64,000 bases of DNA from JADCCX01 sp031378805 (lineage in GTDB: Bacteria > Pseudomonadota > Alphaproteobacteria > Rhizobiales > Beijerinckiaceae). The notes below the pieces were generated by a model. That model saw only the letters and a list, made by a program, of their open reading frames with translations. It was not told where the DNA came from and searched no databases. Shown here piece by piece: positions 1 to 8,852 of the stretch; within the stretch, counting starts at the first letter, position 1; the number at the start of each line of letters is the position of its first letter. The position numbers and the translations under genes were made by a program. The stretch lies in NCBI GenBank assembly GCA_031378805.1, contig JANNEO010000080.1:18468-82467 (forward strand), in the 5' to 3' direction.

Positions 1-153
1 CTGTTCCGCGATATGCCGGGCAAGCGTTGTCTTGCCCGTGCCGGCATAGCCGAACAGGCGGAACAATTGCGGTGCCTTGCCCGTTTTGGCGGCCTTCAGC
101 CAGCGGCTGACGGCCAGCAGCGCCTCGTCCTGCTGGGGAGAGAAGGTGGTCAT
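1..153 (-). CDS. RecD/PIF1-like ATP-dependent helicase, N-terminal fragment (gene runs off the left edge)
   Basis: The 51 visible codons begin at an ATG (complement of 151-153) and stay open to the first base. The fragment reads MTTFSPQQDEALLAVSRWL, then a Walker A loop GYAGTGKTTLA around residues 34-44. A short Q-rich entry followed directly by such a P-loop is typical of the small RecD-like (SF1B) helicases or exonuclease V alpha-type AAA proteins common in Hyphomicrobiales. Helicase motifs II-VI lie outside the window, so the assignment rests on about 50 residues. Other P-loop ATPases remain possible. Confidence 0.6.
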   Translation of the reverse strand, partial: MTTFSPQQDEALLAVSRWLKAAKTGKAPQLFRLFGYAGTGKTTLARHIAEQ

Positions 154-210
154 GCCAGCCCGGCTTAGCTGAGTCGGCGGAGCCTCACAGCCGGATTGTG
201 GACGAGGCCA

Positions 211-238
211 CAAAAAACCCGGCCTGATGGACCGGGTT
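211..238 (-). terminator. Rho-independent terminator of the porin gene
   Basis: Inverted repeat AACCCGG (216-222) and CCGGGTT (232-238) with a 9-nt loop. Read on the minus strand the stem is followed by a run of six T (complement of 212-217). It lies 26 bp past the stop of the outer-membrane protein gene, which is transcribed towards it. Confidence 0.85.
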
Positions 239-263
239 CCTTGGGGATGCCGATGTCGCCCGA

Positions 264-1064
264 TCAGAACTTGTAGGCGAGACCAACCTGCACCTGGTGC
301 GTCTTCAGGCTTGTGCTGACACCAACAGCGTCAATGGTCGCCGGGAAAAACGTGAAGTTTTTGTTGCCATAATCGGCGTAGCGATACTCGGCGCGACCGA
401 GCCAGTTGCCCCAGAGCTGCGCTTCGACGCCTGCTCCAAGCGTCCATCCGACGCGGGTCTCTGATTCGGTCTGAGCACGGTCGGCCACACACCATCCCGG
501 CGTGGCGGCTGCACAGGACATGCCATACTTGGCCTGCTGAAAGGCCACACCGCCCGTAGCATAGAGCATCACGGTCGGCATCACCAGGAAGCCGAGACGG
601 CCGCGCAGCGAACCGTTCAGGCCAAGCTCGCCGGTCGTCGCGTCAACGGAACCGGCGGGGTATGGGCCGAAAAAAGTTCCGGGAATGCCGTAAAGCGATT
701 TTTTGCCGCCAAACGAGCCGCCGATATCCGCTTCAAGGCCAACCACGAAGCTCTGGTTCAGCTGATAGTTGTAGCCGACATAACCGGAAAGCTGGAAGCC
801 CGTCTTGTCAAAATTGGACGGGTTGTCATTGGTACCAGGCGCACCGAGCACGCCGGCCGGATTGATGGCGATGCCCGTCGTGGTCCAGGTATTGTCACTC
901 ATCAGAACGCCACCGGCGACACCGACATAGAAGCCGGTCCAGCTGAAGGCCGGTGCCGCGGCGAACACCGGAGCCATCGTCTTGCGCGGCAGATCAGCGG
1001 CGTAGCTGGCAGTGGAGAGAAGAGTGAATGCGGACACAGCCGCCAAAAGTGTTTTCACGATCAT
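264..1064 (-). CDS. Omp25/Omp31-family outer-membrane beta-barrel protein
   Basis: The 266-residue product has a signal peptide (MIVKTLLAAVSAFTLLSTASYA) with cleavage expected before ADLPRK, a start typical of Hyphomicrobiales Omp25/Omp31-like porins. The mature part has the WTGFYVGVAGG strand, repeated glycine- and aromatic-rich amphipathic strands (GYVGYNYQL, YADYGNKNF) and ends in the terminal aromatic HQVQVGLAYKF that BamA recognises. It probably forms an 8-stranded barrel in the outer membrane. A GAGGGG ribosome site lies 6 nt before the ATG. It is monocistronic, with its own terminator at 211-238. Exact role (structural or pore) cannot be told from sequence. Confidence 0.9.
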   Translation of the reverse strand: MIVKTLLAAVSAFTLLSTASYAADLPRKTMAPVFAAAPAFSWTGFYVGVAGGVLMSDNTWTTTGIAINPAGVLGAPGTNDNPSNFDKTGFQLSGYVGYNYQLNQSFVVGLEADIGGSFGGKKSLYGIPGTFFGPYPAGSVDATTGELGLNGSLRGRLGFLVMPTVMLYATGGVAFQQAKYGMSCAAATPGWCVADRAQTESETRVGWTLGAGVEAQLWGNWLGRAEYRYADYGNKNFTFFPATIDAVGVSTSLKTHQVQVGLAYKF

Positions 1065-1213
1065 CTGAAGCCCCTCGAAATGGTTCGACGCGGAGCCTTC
1101 TAGGCGAAGGTCTTTTGATATCCCTATTTCTATACGAGATTGCGAATGGCGACTATGCTGAATTTAACACATCTCCGGGCACTCGGCGCGCGGTCAACGA
1201 ACGATGAATGGCC

Positions 1214-2107
1214 CTAGAACCTGAACAGCTTGGCCGCGTTGTCGCCCAAGATCATCCGCCTCTCGTCCGCCTTGGGCACCATTTTCTCGAAGAACGCCTT
1301 CTGGTTGGCGTAGTTCACCGTGCTCTCGAAAGCCGTGTGCGGCCAGTCGCTGCCAAAGAGCAGGCGGTCGAGGCCAAGCGCATCGCGCAGCATGGGATAG
1401 GCCGAAAGCGCAGCAGCTTCGCCCACTCCGTCTTTTCCGTTGCGATAGGCCGCCGACACCTTGACCCACAGGCGCTTCGTCGCGCCTTGCTTCAACAGGT
1501 ATTCAAAGCCCGGATCCTTGACACCCAGCGCTCCATCGAAACGCCCGAAATGATCGACGACGACACTCACGCCCGCTTTCAGCAGCGGCCCGACGATGGC
1601 TTCGAGATCCTTGGCTTCGCGGTGAACCTCCACCTGCCAGCCGAGCGCGGCCACGCGCTTGAGGTGCTCAGGCCAGGGATCGACGGTGAAATCGGGGATC
1701 GGACGCCCCACCAGGTTCAGCCGCACGCCGACGATGCCTGCGGCATCAAGCGCCTTCATGTCGGTGTAGAACAGCGTGGGATCGACGACCGCGATGCCCT
1801 TGAGGCGACCCTTGGACTGCTTGATGCCATCCAGGATGAAGCTGTTGTCGGTGCCGAGAAAACTGATCTGCACCAGCACGCCGTTCGTCATGCCGTTGGC
1901 ATCGAGCTGCTTGAGATAATCCTCGACCGGCGCATCATAGTCAGCGGTGTAGCGAGCCCCGGGAGCGAGCGGCAGACCGCGCCGGAAGATATGGGCGTGT
2001 GTATCGATGACCTTTGGCATCACCTGCGCCAGGGCCGCGACGGGTGCTGCGGAAGGCGCTGCAGCCAGGGCAACTGCACCCAGAAGGGCGGATCGACGGG
2101 TGATCAT
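1214..2107 (-). CDS. Secreted amidohydrolase-2 family metal-dependent hydrolase
   Basis: A 297-residue TIM-barrel hydrolase (amidohydrolase_2 family, related to 2-pyrone-4,6-dicarboxylate lactonase). The metal ligands HxH lie in IDTHAHIF (H37, H39). A VDHFGRF strand follows near the middle and LFGSDWPHT near the C-terminus carries the last catalytic Asp. The N-terminus MITRRSALLGAVALAAA has twin arginines and a hydrophobic stretch, so Tat or Sec export is likely. The ATG at 2107 was preferred to one 18 codons upstream because GGAG lies 8 nt before it and the signal peptide begins there. Substrate unknown. It lies downstream of a LysR gene on the same strand. Confidence 0.8.
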   Translation of the reverse strand: MITRRSALLGAVALAAAPSAAPVAALAQVMPKVIDTHAHIFRRGLPLAPGARYTADYDAPVEDYLKQLDANGMTNGVLVQISFLGTDNSFILDGIKQSKGRLKGIAVVDPTLFYTDMKALDAAGIVGVRLNLVGRPIPDFTVDPWPEHLKRVAALGWQVEVHREAKDLEAIVGPLLKAGVSVVVDHFGRFDGALGVKDPGFEYLLKQGATKRLWVKVSAAYRNGKDGVGEAAALSAYPMLRDALGLDRLLFGSDWPHTAFESTVNYANQKAFFEKMVPKADERRMILGDNAAKLFRF

Positions 2108-2194
2108 GGCGAAACTCCGGGAGGAAACGACTGCGAGTGATCCCTTTATAGGCGCTTGCACGCGCAGGCATCAAGGCCGACCCGGTGCTTCCAG

Positions 2195-3094
2195 TCAGCC
2201 TGCGTGGCCTTCGATCAGCGGTTTCTGCCGCACAAGCTCGCGTCCCATGAAATCGATGAAGGCGCGCACGCGGGCGGAATTCTTGAGATCGGGATGCGTC
2301 AGCAGCCACAAGGAGGAATCGAACACCATGGGGGAGCGCAGCAGGCGCAGCAGGCCCGGCGTACGGTCGCCGATGAAACAAGGCACGAATCCCACGCCAA
2401 GCCCGGCTTCGATGGCCTGCGACAGGCCCAGCACGGTGTTCAGTTTGTAGAAGATCTTGGACGTGCCGACAGCCCGGGCCATCCAGCGGGCCGGGCCGAT
2501 ATTGCCGATGGCGTCGCCAAAGCCGATCCAGGTCTGATCTGCGAGATCGGCAGGATCATCCGTCGGATCGATGCCACAGCCCTTGCTGCCATAGACCGAC
2601 CAGGCAATGGAAGCGATCCGCCGTCCCACCAGGGTCTCAGGCGGTTCCGCCGTGGCACGGATCGCCACATCCGCATCGCGCCGGGAAAGATTCAACGCAC
2701 GGTTGTCGATCACCACGTCGAGCTTGATCTCGGGATACTGCCGACAGAACGCGCCGAACAGGGGCGTGGCAAGGTGCGCCACAAGCGAGTCATTGGTGGT
2801 CACGCGCAGTTCACCGGAGGGTTTGACATCCCGTCCGGCCACGCGACGCTCGAAATCCGTGATGTCATCGAACATCCGCGTTGCGAGCATGACCATCTCT
2901 TCGCCCGCCGGAGTTGGCACATATCCGGTGCGCGCCCGCTCGAACAGTCGACTGCCCAACTCCTGCTCGAGTGCATTGAGGCGACGAAACACCGTCGAAT
3001 GATTGAGCGCCAAGACGTCGCCAGCGCCAGCCAGCGATCCCGTCTCGGCTATTGCCTTGACCAACCGAAATTCATCCCAGGAAATATTCTGCAT
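2195..3094 (-). CDS. LysR-family transcriptional regulator
   Basis: A 299-residue LysR-type regulator. Residues 5-64 form the winged helix-turn-helix (GSLAGAGDVLALNHSTVFRRLNALEQELG), and residues 90-290 the periplasmic-binding-protein-like effector domain with the expected GLGVGFVP turn. The ATG at 3094 was chosen because the HTH begins a few residues after it and AAGGGGACC precedes it. The subfamily (MQNISWDEFRLVKAIAETGS) resembles the second LysR protein at 18826. It lies upstream of the secreted amidohydrolase on the same strand, which may be its target, but this is inferred from position only. Confidence 0.88.
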   Translation of the reverse strand: MQNISWDEFRLVKAIAETGSLAGAGDVLALNHSTVFRRLNALEQELGSRLFERARTGYVPTPAGEEMVMLATRMFDDITDFERRVAGRDVKPSGELRVTTNDSLVAHLATPLFGAFCRQYPEIKLDVVIDNRALNLSRRDADVAIRATAEPPETLVGRRIASIAWSVYGSKGCGIDPTDDPADLADQTWIGFGDAIGNIGPARWMARAVGTSKIFYKLNTVLGLSQAIEAGLGVGFVPCFIGDRTPGLLRLLRSPMVFDSSLWLLTHPDLKNSARVRAFIDFMGRELVRQKPLIEGHAG

Positions 3095-3159
3095 GGTCCC
3101 CTTACAATACACGGGCAGCGCGAAGGGCAAAACCAAAGGTTGAATTCTGCCTTGCGGAA

Positions 3160-4194
3160 TTATGAAAGGGAATCAGGAATGTCTCGAGGGTGTGACGCGC
3201 GGGACAAGCGATCATTGATGGCTTCGCCGAGGCCATCCGACGGGATGGGTACCACGGCAATTGTGGCAGGTTGGCGCGCATCTAATTCTCGAATGGCGGA
3301 AAACAATCGCGCTGCAGCTTGGCGCAGATTTGCATCAGGGGAAAGGTTTACAACCAACCTTTCGGCAGGAAATTCAGGCAAGATTACGTTACCGAATGCA
3401 ATTATAGCATCATCATCGCTAAAATTGATCGCATTCATCCGCATTGGCGCAAACGGCGCATAGTGAGATGCCAACAGGCCCGGTGACCGTAAGGCTGTCC
3501 CAGGGGGGGAATCATCCAATGGACGCCCCAACACGGCCACGATCTGTTCACGTGACACGCCACCTGGACGCAGCTGGGTCACGCGATTGCCGAAGCAACC
3601 GACAATAGTCGACTCGACGCCAACCTCGCAGGGGCCGCCATCGAGCACGACGGACACCCGGTCGCCAAGATCGTGAACGACATCCTCTGCCGTGGTCGGG
3701 CTGACCTTGCCCGAAAGATTGGCCGAGGGCGCCGCCAGAGGTCGGCCTGCAGCCGCAATCAGGGCGCGGGCAACGGGATGAGAAGGAACACGCAGCGCAA
3801 CCGTGTCAAGACCAGCCCGAGCGAGGTCCGAAATACCCGAACCAACCTTGAGCGGCACAACCAGCGTGAGTGGTCCTGGCCAGAATGCTGCAGCCAGCCG
3901 CAAGGCATCCCGGTTGAAGACACCATGCTCCAAGGCCTGCGCAAGATCAGCGACATGGCTGATCAACGGGTTGAAGGCGGGGCGCCGCTTCGCCTCGTAG
4001 ATAGCAGCGACGGCCTCGCCCTGAGTGGCGTCCGCCGCCAGGCCATAGACGGTTTCCGTCGGAATGCCGACGAGTTCACCCGCTTGGATCAAGCCAGCTG
4101 CGGCAGTGATATCGTCTGGCGTGGTTCCGACAACGCGGCCGAACACCCTGTCGCCGCGCCGAGAACTGTCATTGGGACCAAAACTGCGTGACAT
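3160..4194 (-). CDS. tsaC: L-threonylcarbamoyladenylate synthase (TsaC/Sua5)
   Basis: At 344 residues this is the longer Sua5 form, with an N-terminal YrdC/TsaC domain (about 20-205) and a C-terminal Sua5 domain. It makes threonylcarbamoyl-AMP from threonine, bicarbonate and ATP for the t6A37 modification of ANN-decoding tRNAs. Signature pieces are GIPTETVYGLAADA, the KRRP of YEAKRRPAFNPL, and PSANLSGKVSPTTAEDV. It is divergent from the acyl-CoA dehydrogenase gene. Nothing unusual was seen in it. Confidence 0.95.
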   Translation of the reverse strand: MSRSFGPNDSSRRGDRVFGRVVGTTPDDITAAAGLIQAGELVGIPTETVYGLAADATQGEAVAAIYEAKRRPAFNPLISHVADLAQALEHGVFNRDALRLAAAFWPGPLTLVVPLKVGSGISDLARAGLDTVALRVPSHPVARALIAAAGRPLAAPSANLSGKVSPTTAEDVVHDLGDRVSVVLDGGPCEVGVESTIVGCFGNRVTQLRPGGVSREQIVAVLGRPLDDSPPGTALRSPGLLASHYAPFAPMRMNAINFSDDDAIIAFGNVILPEFPAERLVVNLSPDANLRQAAARLFSAIRELDARQPATIAVVPIPSDGLGEAINDRLSRASHPRDIPDSLS

Positions 4195-4263
4195 TGGTTT
4201 ACATATGAACTAATTGAGTTTACCGTTGCCGATGGCGGTAGGTGAGGCTAGCGTCGTGGGTCA

Positions 4264-4351
4264 AGAAGAATGTCCGGCCGAGAAGAATGTCTGGCCAAGA
4301 AGCATATCTTGCAACGTGTCTGTAATATCAGGCGTGTCTGCAAAATCAGGA
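4264..4351 (+). repeat. Two adjacent short tandem duplications upstream of the acyl-CoA dehydrogenase
   Basis: First array: AGAAGAATGTCCGGCCG (4264-4280) followed by AGAAGAATGTCTGGCCA (4281-4297) and a degenerate third unit AGAAGCATATCTTGCAA (4298-4314), period 17. Second array: GTGTCTGTAATATCAGGC (4316-4333) and GTGTCTGCAAAATCAGGA (4334-4351), period 18. They fill the 5' leader between the divergent tsaC and acyl-CoA dehydrogenase genes and end at the latter's ribosome-binding site. Confidence 0.9.
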
Positions 4352-4359
4352 GGGAGATC

Positions 4360-6153
4360 ATGAGCTACACCGCGCCGGTCAAGGATATCGCCTTCATGAT
4401 GCGCCATGTTGCGGGCCTCGCACGCGGTCAGGCCGACGGGATCTATCATGATCTCGACGATGAGACGGCGGAGGCCATTCTGGCGGAAGCGGCGCGTTTT
4501 GCCGAAGAGCGTCTGGCACCACTGAACTGGCCTGGCGACCGTGCGGGCGCCCGCCACGAGAATGGCGGCGTAAAGACGGCACCTGGCTGGAAGGACGCCT
4601 ACACGGACTGGGCCGCGGCCGGATGGCTGGCGCTGCCTGCTGCTGAAAGCTTCGGCGGACAAGGCCTGCCCATCCTCTTGAATTCAGCCTGCACGGAAAT
4701 CTGGAACGCCGCGAACCTCGCCTTTGCACTCAATCCGCTGCTGACCATGGGTGCCATCGAGGCGCTCAGCGCCCATGGCTCGCGGGAATTGCAGGACCGC
4801 TACCTCACCAAGCTGGTTTCGGGCGAATGGACCGGCACGATGAACCTGACGGAGCCGCAGGCGGGGTCTGACCTGGCCGCCTTGCGCTCCCGTGCCGAAC
4901 CGACAGGCGAAGGCACCTATCGCATCACGGGGCAGAAAATCTTCATCACCTATGGCGATCACGACATGACGGACAACATCGTCCATCTCGTGCTCGCCCG
5001 CCTGCCGGACGCCCCGGCTGGCACGCGCGGCATCTCGCTGTTCCTGGTGCCCAAGATTCTGCCCGACGGCACCATGAACGATGTGCGCTGCCACAGCATC
5101 GAGCACAAGCTGGGCATCCATGCTTCGCCGACCTGCACCATGGTGTTCGGCGACAAGGGTGGGGCTTTGGGCTGGCTGATCGGTGAAGAGAACAAGGGCC
5201 TGGCCTGCATGTTCACCATGATGAACAACGCGCGCCTTGGCGTCGCGCTGCAAGGTGTCGCCATCGCCGACCGCGCCTATCAGGGCGCCCTGAAATACGC
5301 GCAGGACCGCCGCCAGGGAAAGGCACCCGGATCGACTGCCGAGGGCAATAAAAGCACCGGCATGAGCCCGATCATCGAGCATCCCGATGTCAAGCGCATG
5401 TTGATCGACATGCGTACGAAGACGGCAGCCGCTCGCGCCATCTGTTTCGTGACGGCAGCCGCACTCGACCGCAACCACCGCGAGACCGACCCGGCCCGAA
5501 GGAAGGCCGCGCTGGAGGAAGCCTCCCTGCTGACACCCGTCGCCAAGGCCTTTGGCACCGATATCGCCATCGAAGTGGCATCGACCGGTGTGCAGATTCA
5601 TGGCGGCATGGGGTTTGTCGAGGAAACCGGCGCCGCCCAGCATTACCGCGATGCCCGCATCCTGGCGATTTACGAGGGCACCAACGGCATCCAGTCCATC
5701 GACCTCGTGATGCGCAAGCTGCCCCTGGCCGGCGGAGACACCGTCAAGGCCGTGATCGCCCGCTACCGCAAGGCGGCGGATGAAGTGGCAATGCTGAATG
5801 ATCCGGCGTTTGGCAAATCAGGCCAGCGCCTGCGCGAGGCCGTGGACAGCCTGGAGCGTGCCACGGAATGGATGCTGAAGACCATGGGGCCAGCACCCGC
5901 CGAAGCAATGGCGGGGGCCACACCCTATCTTCGCCTGTTTGGCCTTGCCGCTGGTGGCGCTTATCTGGCGGAAGCCGCACTCGCAGCCCGTGCCGCCCTC
6001 CAGGCGGGCGAGACCGATCCGGCGCATCACAGCCGCATCCGCGATTGTCGCTTCTTCGCGGAGAATTCCGCCTCGATCGCGCTGGGCATAGAACATGCCG
6101 TCATCGATGGAGCCGCCTCGGTCAACGGCGCTTACGTCGATGCAGCCGAATAA
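4360..6153 (+). CDS. Acyl-CoA dehydrogenase, long DmdC-like form
   Basis: A 597-residue FAD enzyme that oxidises acyl-CoA to trans-2-enoyl-CoA and passes electrons to ETF. The N-terminal domain, the FAD/substrate domain (MNLTEPQAGSDLAALR, KIFITYGDHDMTDN) and the C-terminal helical domain are present. The catalytic Glu is in IYEGTNGIQ near residue 437, followed by an extra C-terminal domain. Length and the start MSYTAPVKDIAFMM match the subfamily containing methylmercaptopropionyl-CoA dehydrogenase DmdC. The ATG at 4360 follows AGGAGGGAGATC, so an upstream in-frame ATG at 4270 inside the tandem repeats was rejected. It is followed at 4 nt by a crotonase and then an SDR. The true acyl chain is unknown. 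Confidence 0.92.
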   Translation: MSYTAPVKDIAFMMRHVAGLARGQADGIYHDLDDETAEAILAEAARFAEERLAPLNWPGDRAGARHENGGVKTAPGWKDAYTDWAAAGWLALPAAESFGGQGLPILLNSACTEIWNAANLAFALNPLLTMGAIEALSAHGSRELQDRYLTKLVSGEWTGTMNLTEPQAGSDLAALRSRAEPTGEGTYRITGQKIFITYGDHDMTDNIVHLVLARLPDAPAGTRGISLFLVPKILPDGTMNDVRCHSIEHKLGIHASPTCTMVFGDKGGALGWLIGEENKGLACMFTMMNNARLGVALQGVAIADRAYQGALKYAQDRRQGKAPGSTAEGNKSTGMSPIIEHPDVKRMLIDMRTKTAAARAICFVTAAALDRNHRETDPARRKAALEEASLLTPVAKAFGTDIAIEVASTGVQIHGGMGFVEETGAAQHYRDARILAIYEGTNGIQSIDLVMRKLPLAGGDTVKAVIARYRKAADEVAMLNDPAFGKSGQRLREAVDSLERATEWMLKTMGPAPAEAMAGATPYLRLFGLAAGGAYLAEAALAARAALQAGETDPAHHSRIRDCRFFAENSASIALGIEHAVIDGAASVNGAYVDAAE

Positions 6154-6157
6154 GCCG

Positions 6158-6907
6158 ATGTCAGATCACATCGAGCTGATCCGCAGGGATGGTGTTCTCG
6201 CCATCCGCATGAACCGCCCGGAAAAAAAGAACGCCCTGACCGCCGGCATGTATGGTGCCATGGCCGAGGCCCTTCTGGGAGCCAATGGCGACGCATCCGT
6301 CGGCGCCGTGCTGTTCCTTGGCCTGCCTGGCGTCTTTTCGGCGGGCAATGACCTGAAGGATTTTGCCAGCTTCGCGGCCAGCGGCACCCTTGGGCAGGAC
6401 GTGCTATCCTTCCTGCGCGCCCTGGCGATTGCCGAAAAGCCGCTTGTGGCAGCTGTGGATGGCATGGCTGTTGGCGTGGGCACCACGATGCTGCTGCATT
6501 GCGACCACGTGCTGCTCAGCGAACGGGCGAAACTGCATACCCCGTTCGTCAACCTGGCGCTTGTGCCGGAAGCCGCCTCCAGCCTGCTTGCACCGCGCAT
6601 CATGGGCCATCACCGCGCTTTCGAAATGCTGGTCATGGGCCGCCCGTTTGGGCCGGAACAGGCGGTAGCGGCAGGCATCGCCAATGCCGTTGTCGCGTCA
6701 GCGCAGATCGAGGCCGCAGGGTTCGCTGCCGCCGCCGAGATCGCCGCCAAACCGCGCGAAGCCGTGCGCTTGTCGCGGCGCCTCATCAAGGGGTCGCCGG
6801 ACGAGATCCTTGAGCGAATCGACGAGGAAGCACAGATGTTCGGCCAGCGCCTGCGCTCGGCGGAAGCACAAAAGGCCTTCATGGCCTTCCTGAACAAGAC
6901 GGGGTGA
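6158..6907 (+). CDS. Enoyl-CoA hydratase/isomerase (crotonase) family protein
   Basis: A 249-residue crotonase-fold enzyme. The oxyanion-hole strand FSAGNDLKDF and the second loop AVDGMAVGVGTTMLL are clear. Of the two acidic residues of classic hydratases only the second is evident (LVPEAASS); the first position reads GVGTTML, with Thr in place of Glu. This pattern fits isomerase-like or PaaG-like members better than a textbook hydratase. The start at 6158 lies 4 nt after the dehydrogenase stop and aligns with the family N-terminus; an upstream start at 6095 would overlap the dehydrogenase by 59 nt. Second gene of the cluster. Confidence 0.88.
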   Translation: MSDHIELIRRDGVLAIRMNRPEKKNALTAGMYGAMAEALLGANGDASVGAVLFLGLPGVFSAGNDLKDFASFAASGTLGQDVLSFLRALAIAEKPLVAAVDGMAVGVGTTMLLHCDHVLLSERAKLHTPFVNLALVPEAASSLLAPRIMGHHRAFEMLVMGRPFGPEQAVAAGIANAVVASAQIEAAGFAAAAEIAAKPREAVRLSRRLIKGSPDEILERIDEEAQMFGQRLRSAEAQKAFMAFLNKTG

Positions 6908-6911
6908 CAGC

Positions 6912-7778
6912 ATGACCGCAACTCTCAAGGGCAAGACCCTCTTCATCACAGGCGCCTCCCGCGGAATCGGATTGGCAATCGCGCTCCGCGCCGCCCACGA
7001 TGGTGCCAACATCGTCATCGCGGCGAAGACGACAGAGCCTCATCCCAAGCTGGAAGGCACGATCTACAGCGCAGCAGAAGCCATCACGGCCGCAGGGGGC
7101 AACGCCCTGCCGCTGGTCGTGGACGTGCGTGACGAGGAAAGCGTGAAGTCCGCGATGGACAAGACCGTCGAGACGTTCGGCGGGATCGACATCGTGGTCA
7201 ACAACGCCTCTGCCATCAATCTCGCTCGGACCGAAGCGGTCGACATGAAGCGCTATGATCTGATGAACCAGATCAACACGCGCGGCACTTTCATGGTTTC
7301 GAAATTCGCCATCCCTCATCTGTCCAAGGCGGCCAACCCGCATGTCCTGATGCTGTCGCCACCGCTCGACATGAGCGAGAAATGGTTCGCGCCGCACCTC
7401 GCCTATTCCATCGCCAAATACGGCATGAGCCTGTGCGTTCTTGGCCTGGCGGGAGAGTTGCGCGGCAAAGGCATCGCGGTCAATGCGCTCTGGCCCCGCA
7501 CTACCATTGCCACCGCCGCCGTCAACAACCTCTTGGGTGGTGATGCGCTGATGAAAGCTTCGCGCACACCGGCGATCCTGGCAGATGCCGCCCACATGAT
7601 TTTCACCACCCCGTCGCGGGAACTCACGGGGCAATTCCTGATCGACGACACCTTCATGGTGTCGCGTGGCGTGATGGATTTCGACAAGTATCGCGTCGAT
7701 CCGACCCAGCATCTTGCCCCCGATTTCTTCGTTCCCTCCGACAGTCTGCCCCCGGTGAGCTTGAAGCCTTTGACATGA
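6912..7778 (+). CDS. Short-chain dehydrogenase, HSDL2-like
   Basis: A 288-residue NAD(P)-binding Rossmann protein. It shows TGASRGIG at residues 13-20, the NNAS motif near 96, MLSPP as the Ser strand and the catalytic YSIAK. The long insertion after the first helix (AAKTTEPHPKLEGTIYSAAEAI) and the LTGQFLIDD end are typical of the hydroxysteroid-dehydrogenase-like-2 type found with fatty-acid genes. It lies 4 nt after the crotonase and probably supplies the 3-hydroxyacyl oxidation or a related step. Substrate not determinable. Confidence 0.9.
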   Translation: MTATLKGKTLFITGASRGIGLAIALRAAHDGANIVIAAKTTEPHPKLEGTIYSAAEAITAAGGNALPLVVDVRDEESVKSAMDKTVETFGGIDIVVNNASAINLARTEAVDMKRYDLMNQINTRGTFMVSKFAIPHLSKAANPHVLMLSPPLDMSEKWFAPHLAYSIAKYGMSLCVLGLAGELRGKGIAVNALWPRTTIATAAVNNLLGGDALMKASRTPAILADAAHMIFTTPSRELTGQFLIDDTFMVSRGVMDFDKYRVDPTQHLAPDFFVPSDSLPPVSLKPLT

Positions 7779-7823
7779 CGGGTATAGGGTGCTGACCGGA
7801 CAGCCCCACCAGCGAGCACAACC

Positions 7824-8822
7824 ATGATCGTCATCTACAGCGCCCGCAAGGGCGTCACCGCCGATCAGAGTTGCCTTGACCGCCACATGCTGGAAGCGGG
7901 GCAGTCGATTCCCGCCGATGCCTTATGGATCGATCTCATGGAGCCGACGCGCGAAGAGGACAACCTCGTCGAGCAGCATCTGGGGATCGAAATCCCCACC
8001 CGAGACGAAATGCAGGATATCGAGCCGTCCAACCTGCTCTATCAGGAGAACGGCGCGCGCTACATGACGGCGCGCATCCTGTGCAGTTCGGACACCTCAA
8101 CGCCAAAGCTTACGCCAATTTCTTTCATCACCACGGACAAGGCCATGGTGACCGTGCGCTATGATGAGCCGCGCTCCTTCCTCGGGTTCTCCAACCGCGT
8201 GCTGAAGCCTGGCACGTGCAGTGCCCTTCCCGAAGCCGTGCTGGACGGTCTGATCGAGGCGATCATCGACCGGGCTGCTGAAGTGCTGCGCAAGGTGGGC
8301 GACGAGATCGAGACCACGTCACGCGCCGTGTTCGAGGCAGAAGCGGCCACGGCGGATCGCGGCAGCGGCTTCCAGCAGGTGATCCGCAATCTGGGCCGCC
8401 ATGGCGACCTGATTTCCAACGTGCGGGAAAGCATGGTCTCGCTGGAGCGGATGCTGCTCTATCTCTCGGCCAACACGATCCGGCCAAAGCGCAGCTCGGG
8501 GTTCGAGGCAGAATGGCGCACGACTGTGCGCGATGTCCAGACCATCGAGGAACATGCCTCGTTCCTGTCCAGCAAGATGCAGTTCGTGCTTGATGCGACG
8601 TTGGGTCTGGTCAGTCTGGAACAGAACCGCATCGTCAAGATTTTCTCGGTTCTGGCCGTGATCTTCATGCCGCCCACGCTGGTGGCCTCGATCTACGGCA
8701 TGAATTTCAAGACCGGCATGTGGGAACTGGAATGGGCCTATGGCTATGCCATGGCGCTGACGCTGATGCTGTGTGCGGCAGTCTTCCCCTATCTTCTCTT
8801 CAAATGGAAGAAATGGCTCTGA
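7824..8822 (+). CDS. corA: CorA-family divalent cation transporter
   Basis: A 332-residue CorA-type protein with a large cytoplasmic N-terminal domain (residues 1-265) and two C-terminal membrane helices. Between the helices lies the family's YGMNF motif (about residue 292) with an acidic loop (WELEWAYG). The C-terminus is the positively charged FKWKKWL. It forms homopentamers that import Mg2+ or Co2+ in characterised members. Transcribed after the SDR but separated by 45 nt, and convergent with recR. Confidence 0.92.
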   Translation: MIVIYSARKGVTADQSCLDRHMLEAGQSIPADALWIDLMEPTREEDNLVEQHLGIEIPTRDEMQDIEPSNLLYQENGARYMTARILCSSDTSTPKLTPISFITTDKAMVTVRYDEPRSFLGFSNRVLKPGTCSALPEAVLDGLIEAIIDRAAEVLRKVGDEIETTSRAVFEAEAATADRGSGFQQVIRNLGRHGDLISNVRESMVSLERMLLYLSANTIRPKRSSGFEAEWRTTVRDVQTIEEHASFLSSKMQFVLDATLGLVSLEQNRIVKIFSVLAVIFMPPTLVASIYGMNFKTGMWELEWAYGYAMALTLMLCAAVFPYLLFKWKKWL

Positions 8823-8852
8823 ACGCAGGCTTTCAGGTTCAGGGCCATTTTG

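Noticed and set aside
2156..3463. 435-codon open frame on the plus strand
   Set aside because: Antisense to the LysR gene and the end of tsaC; no domain recognisable.
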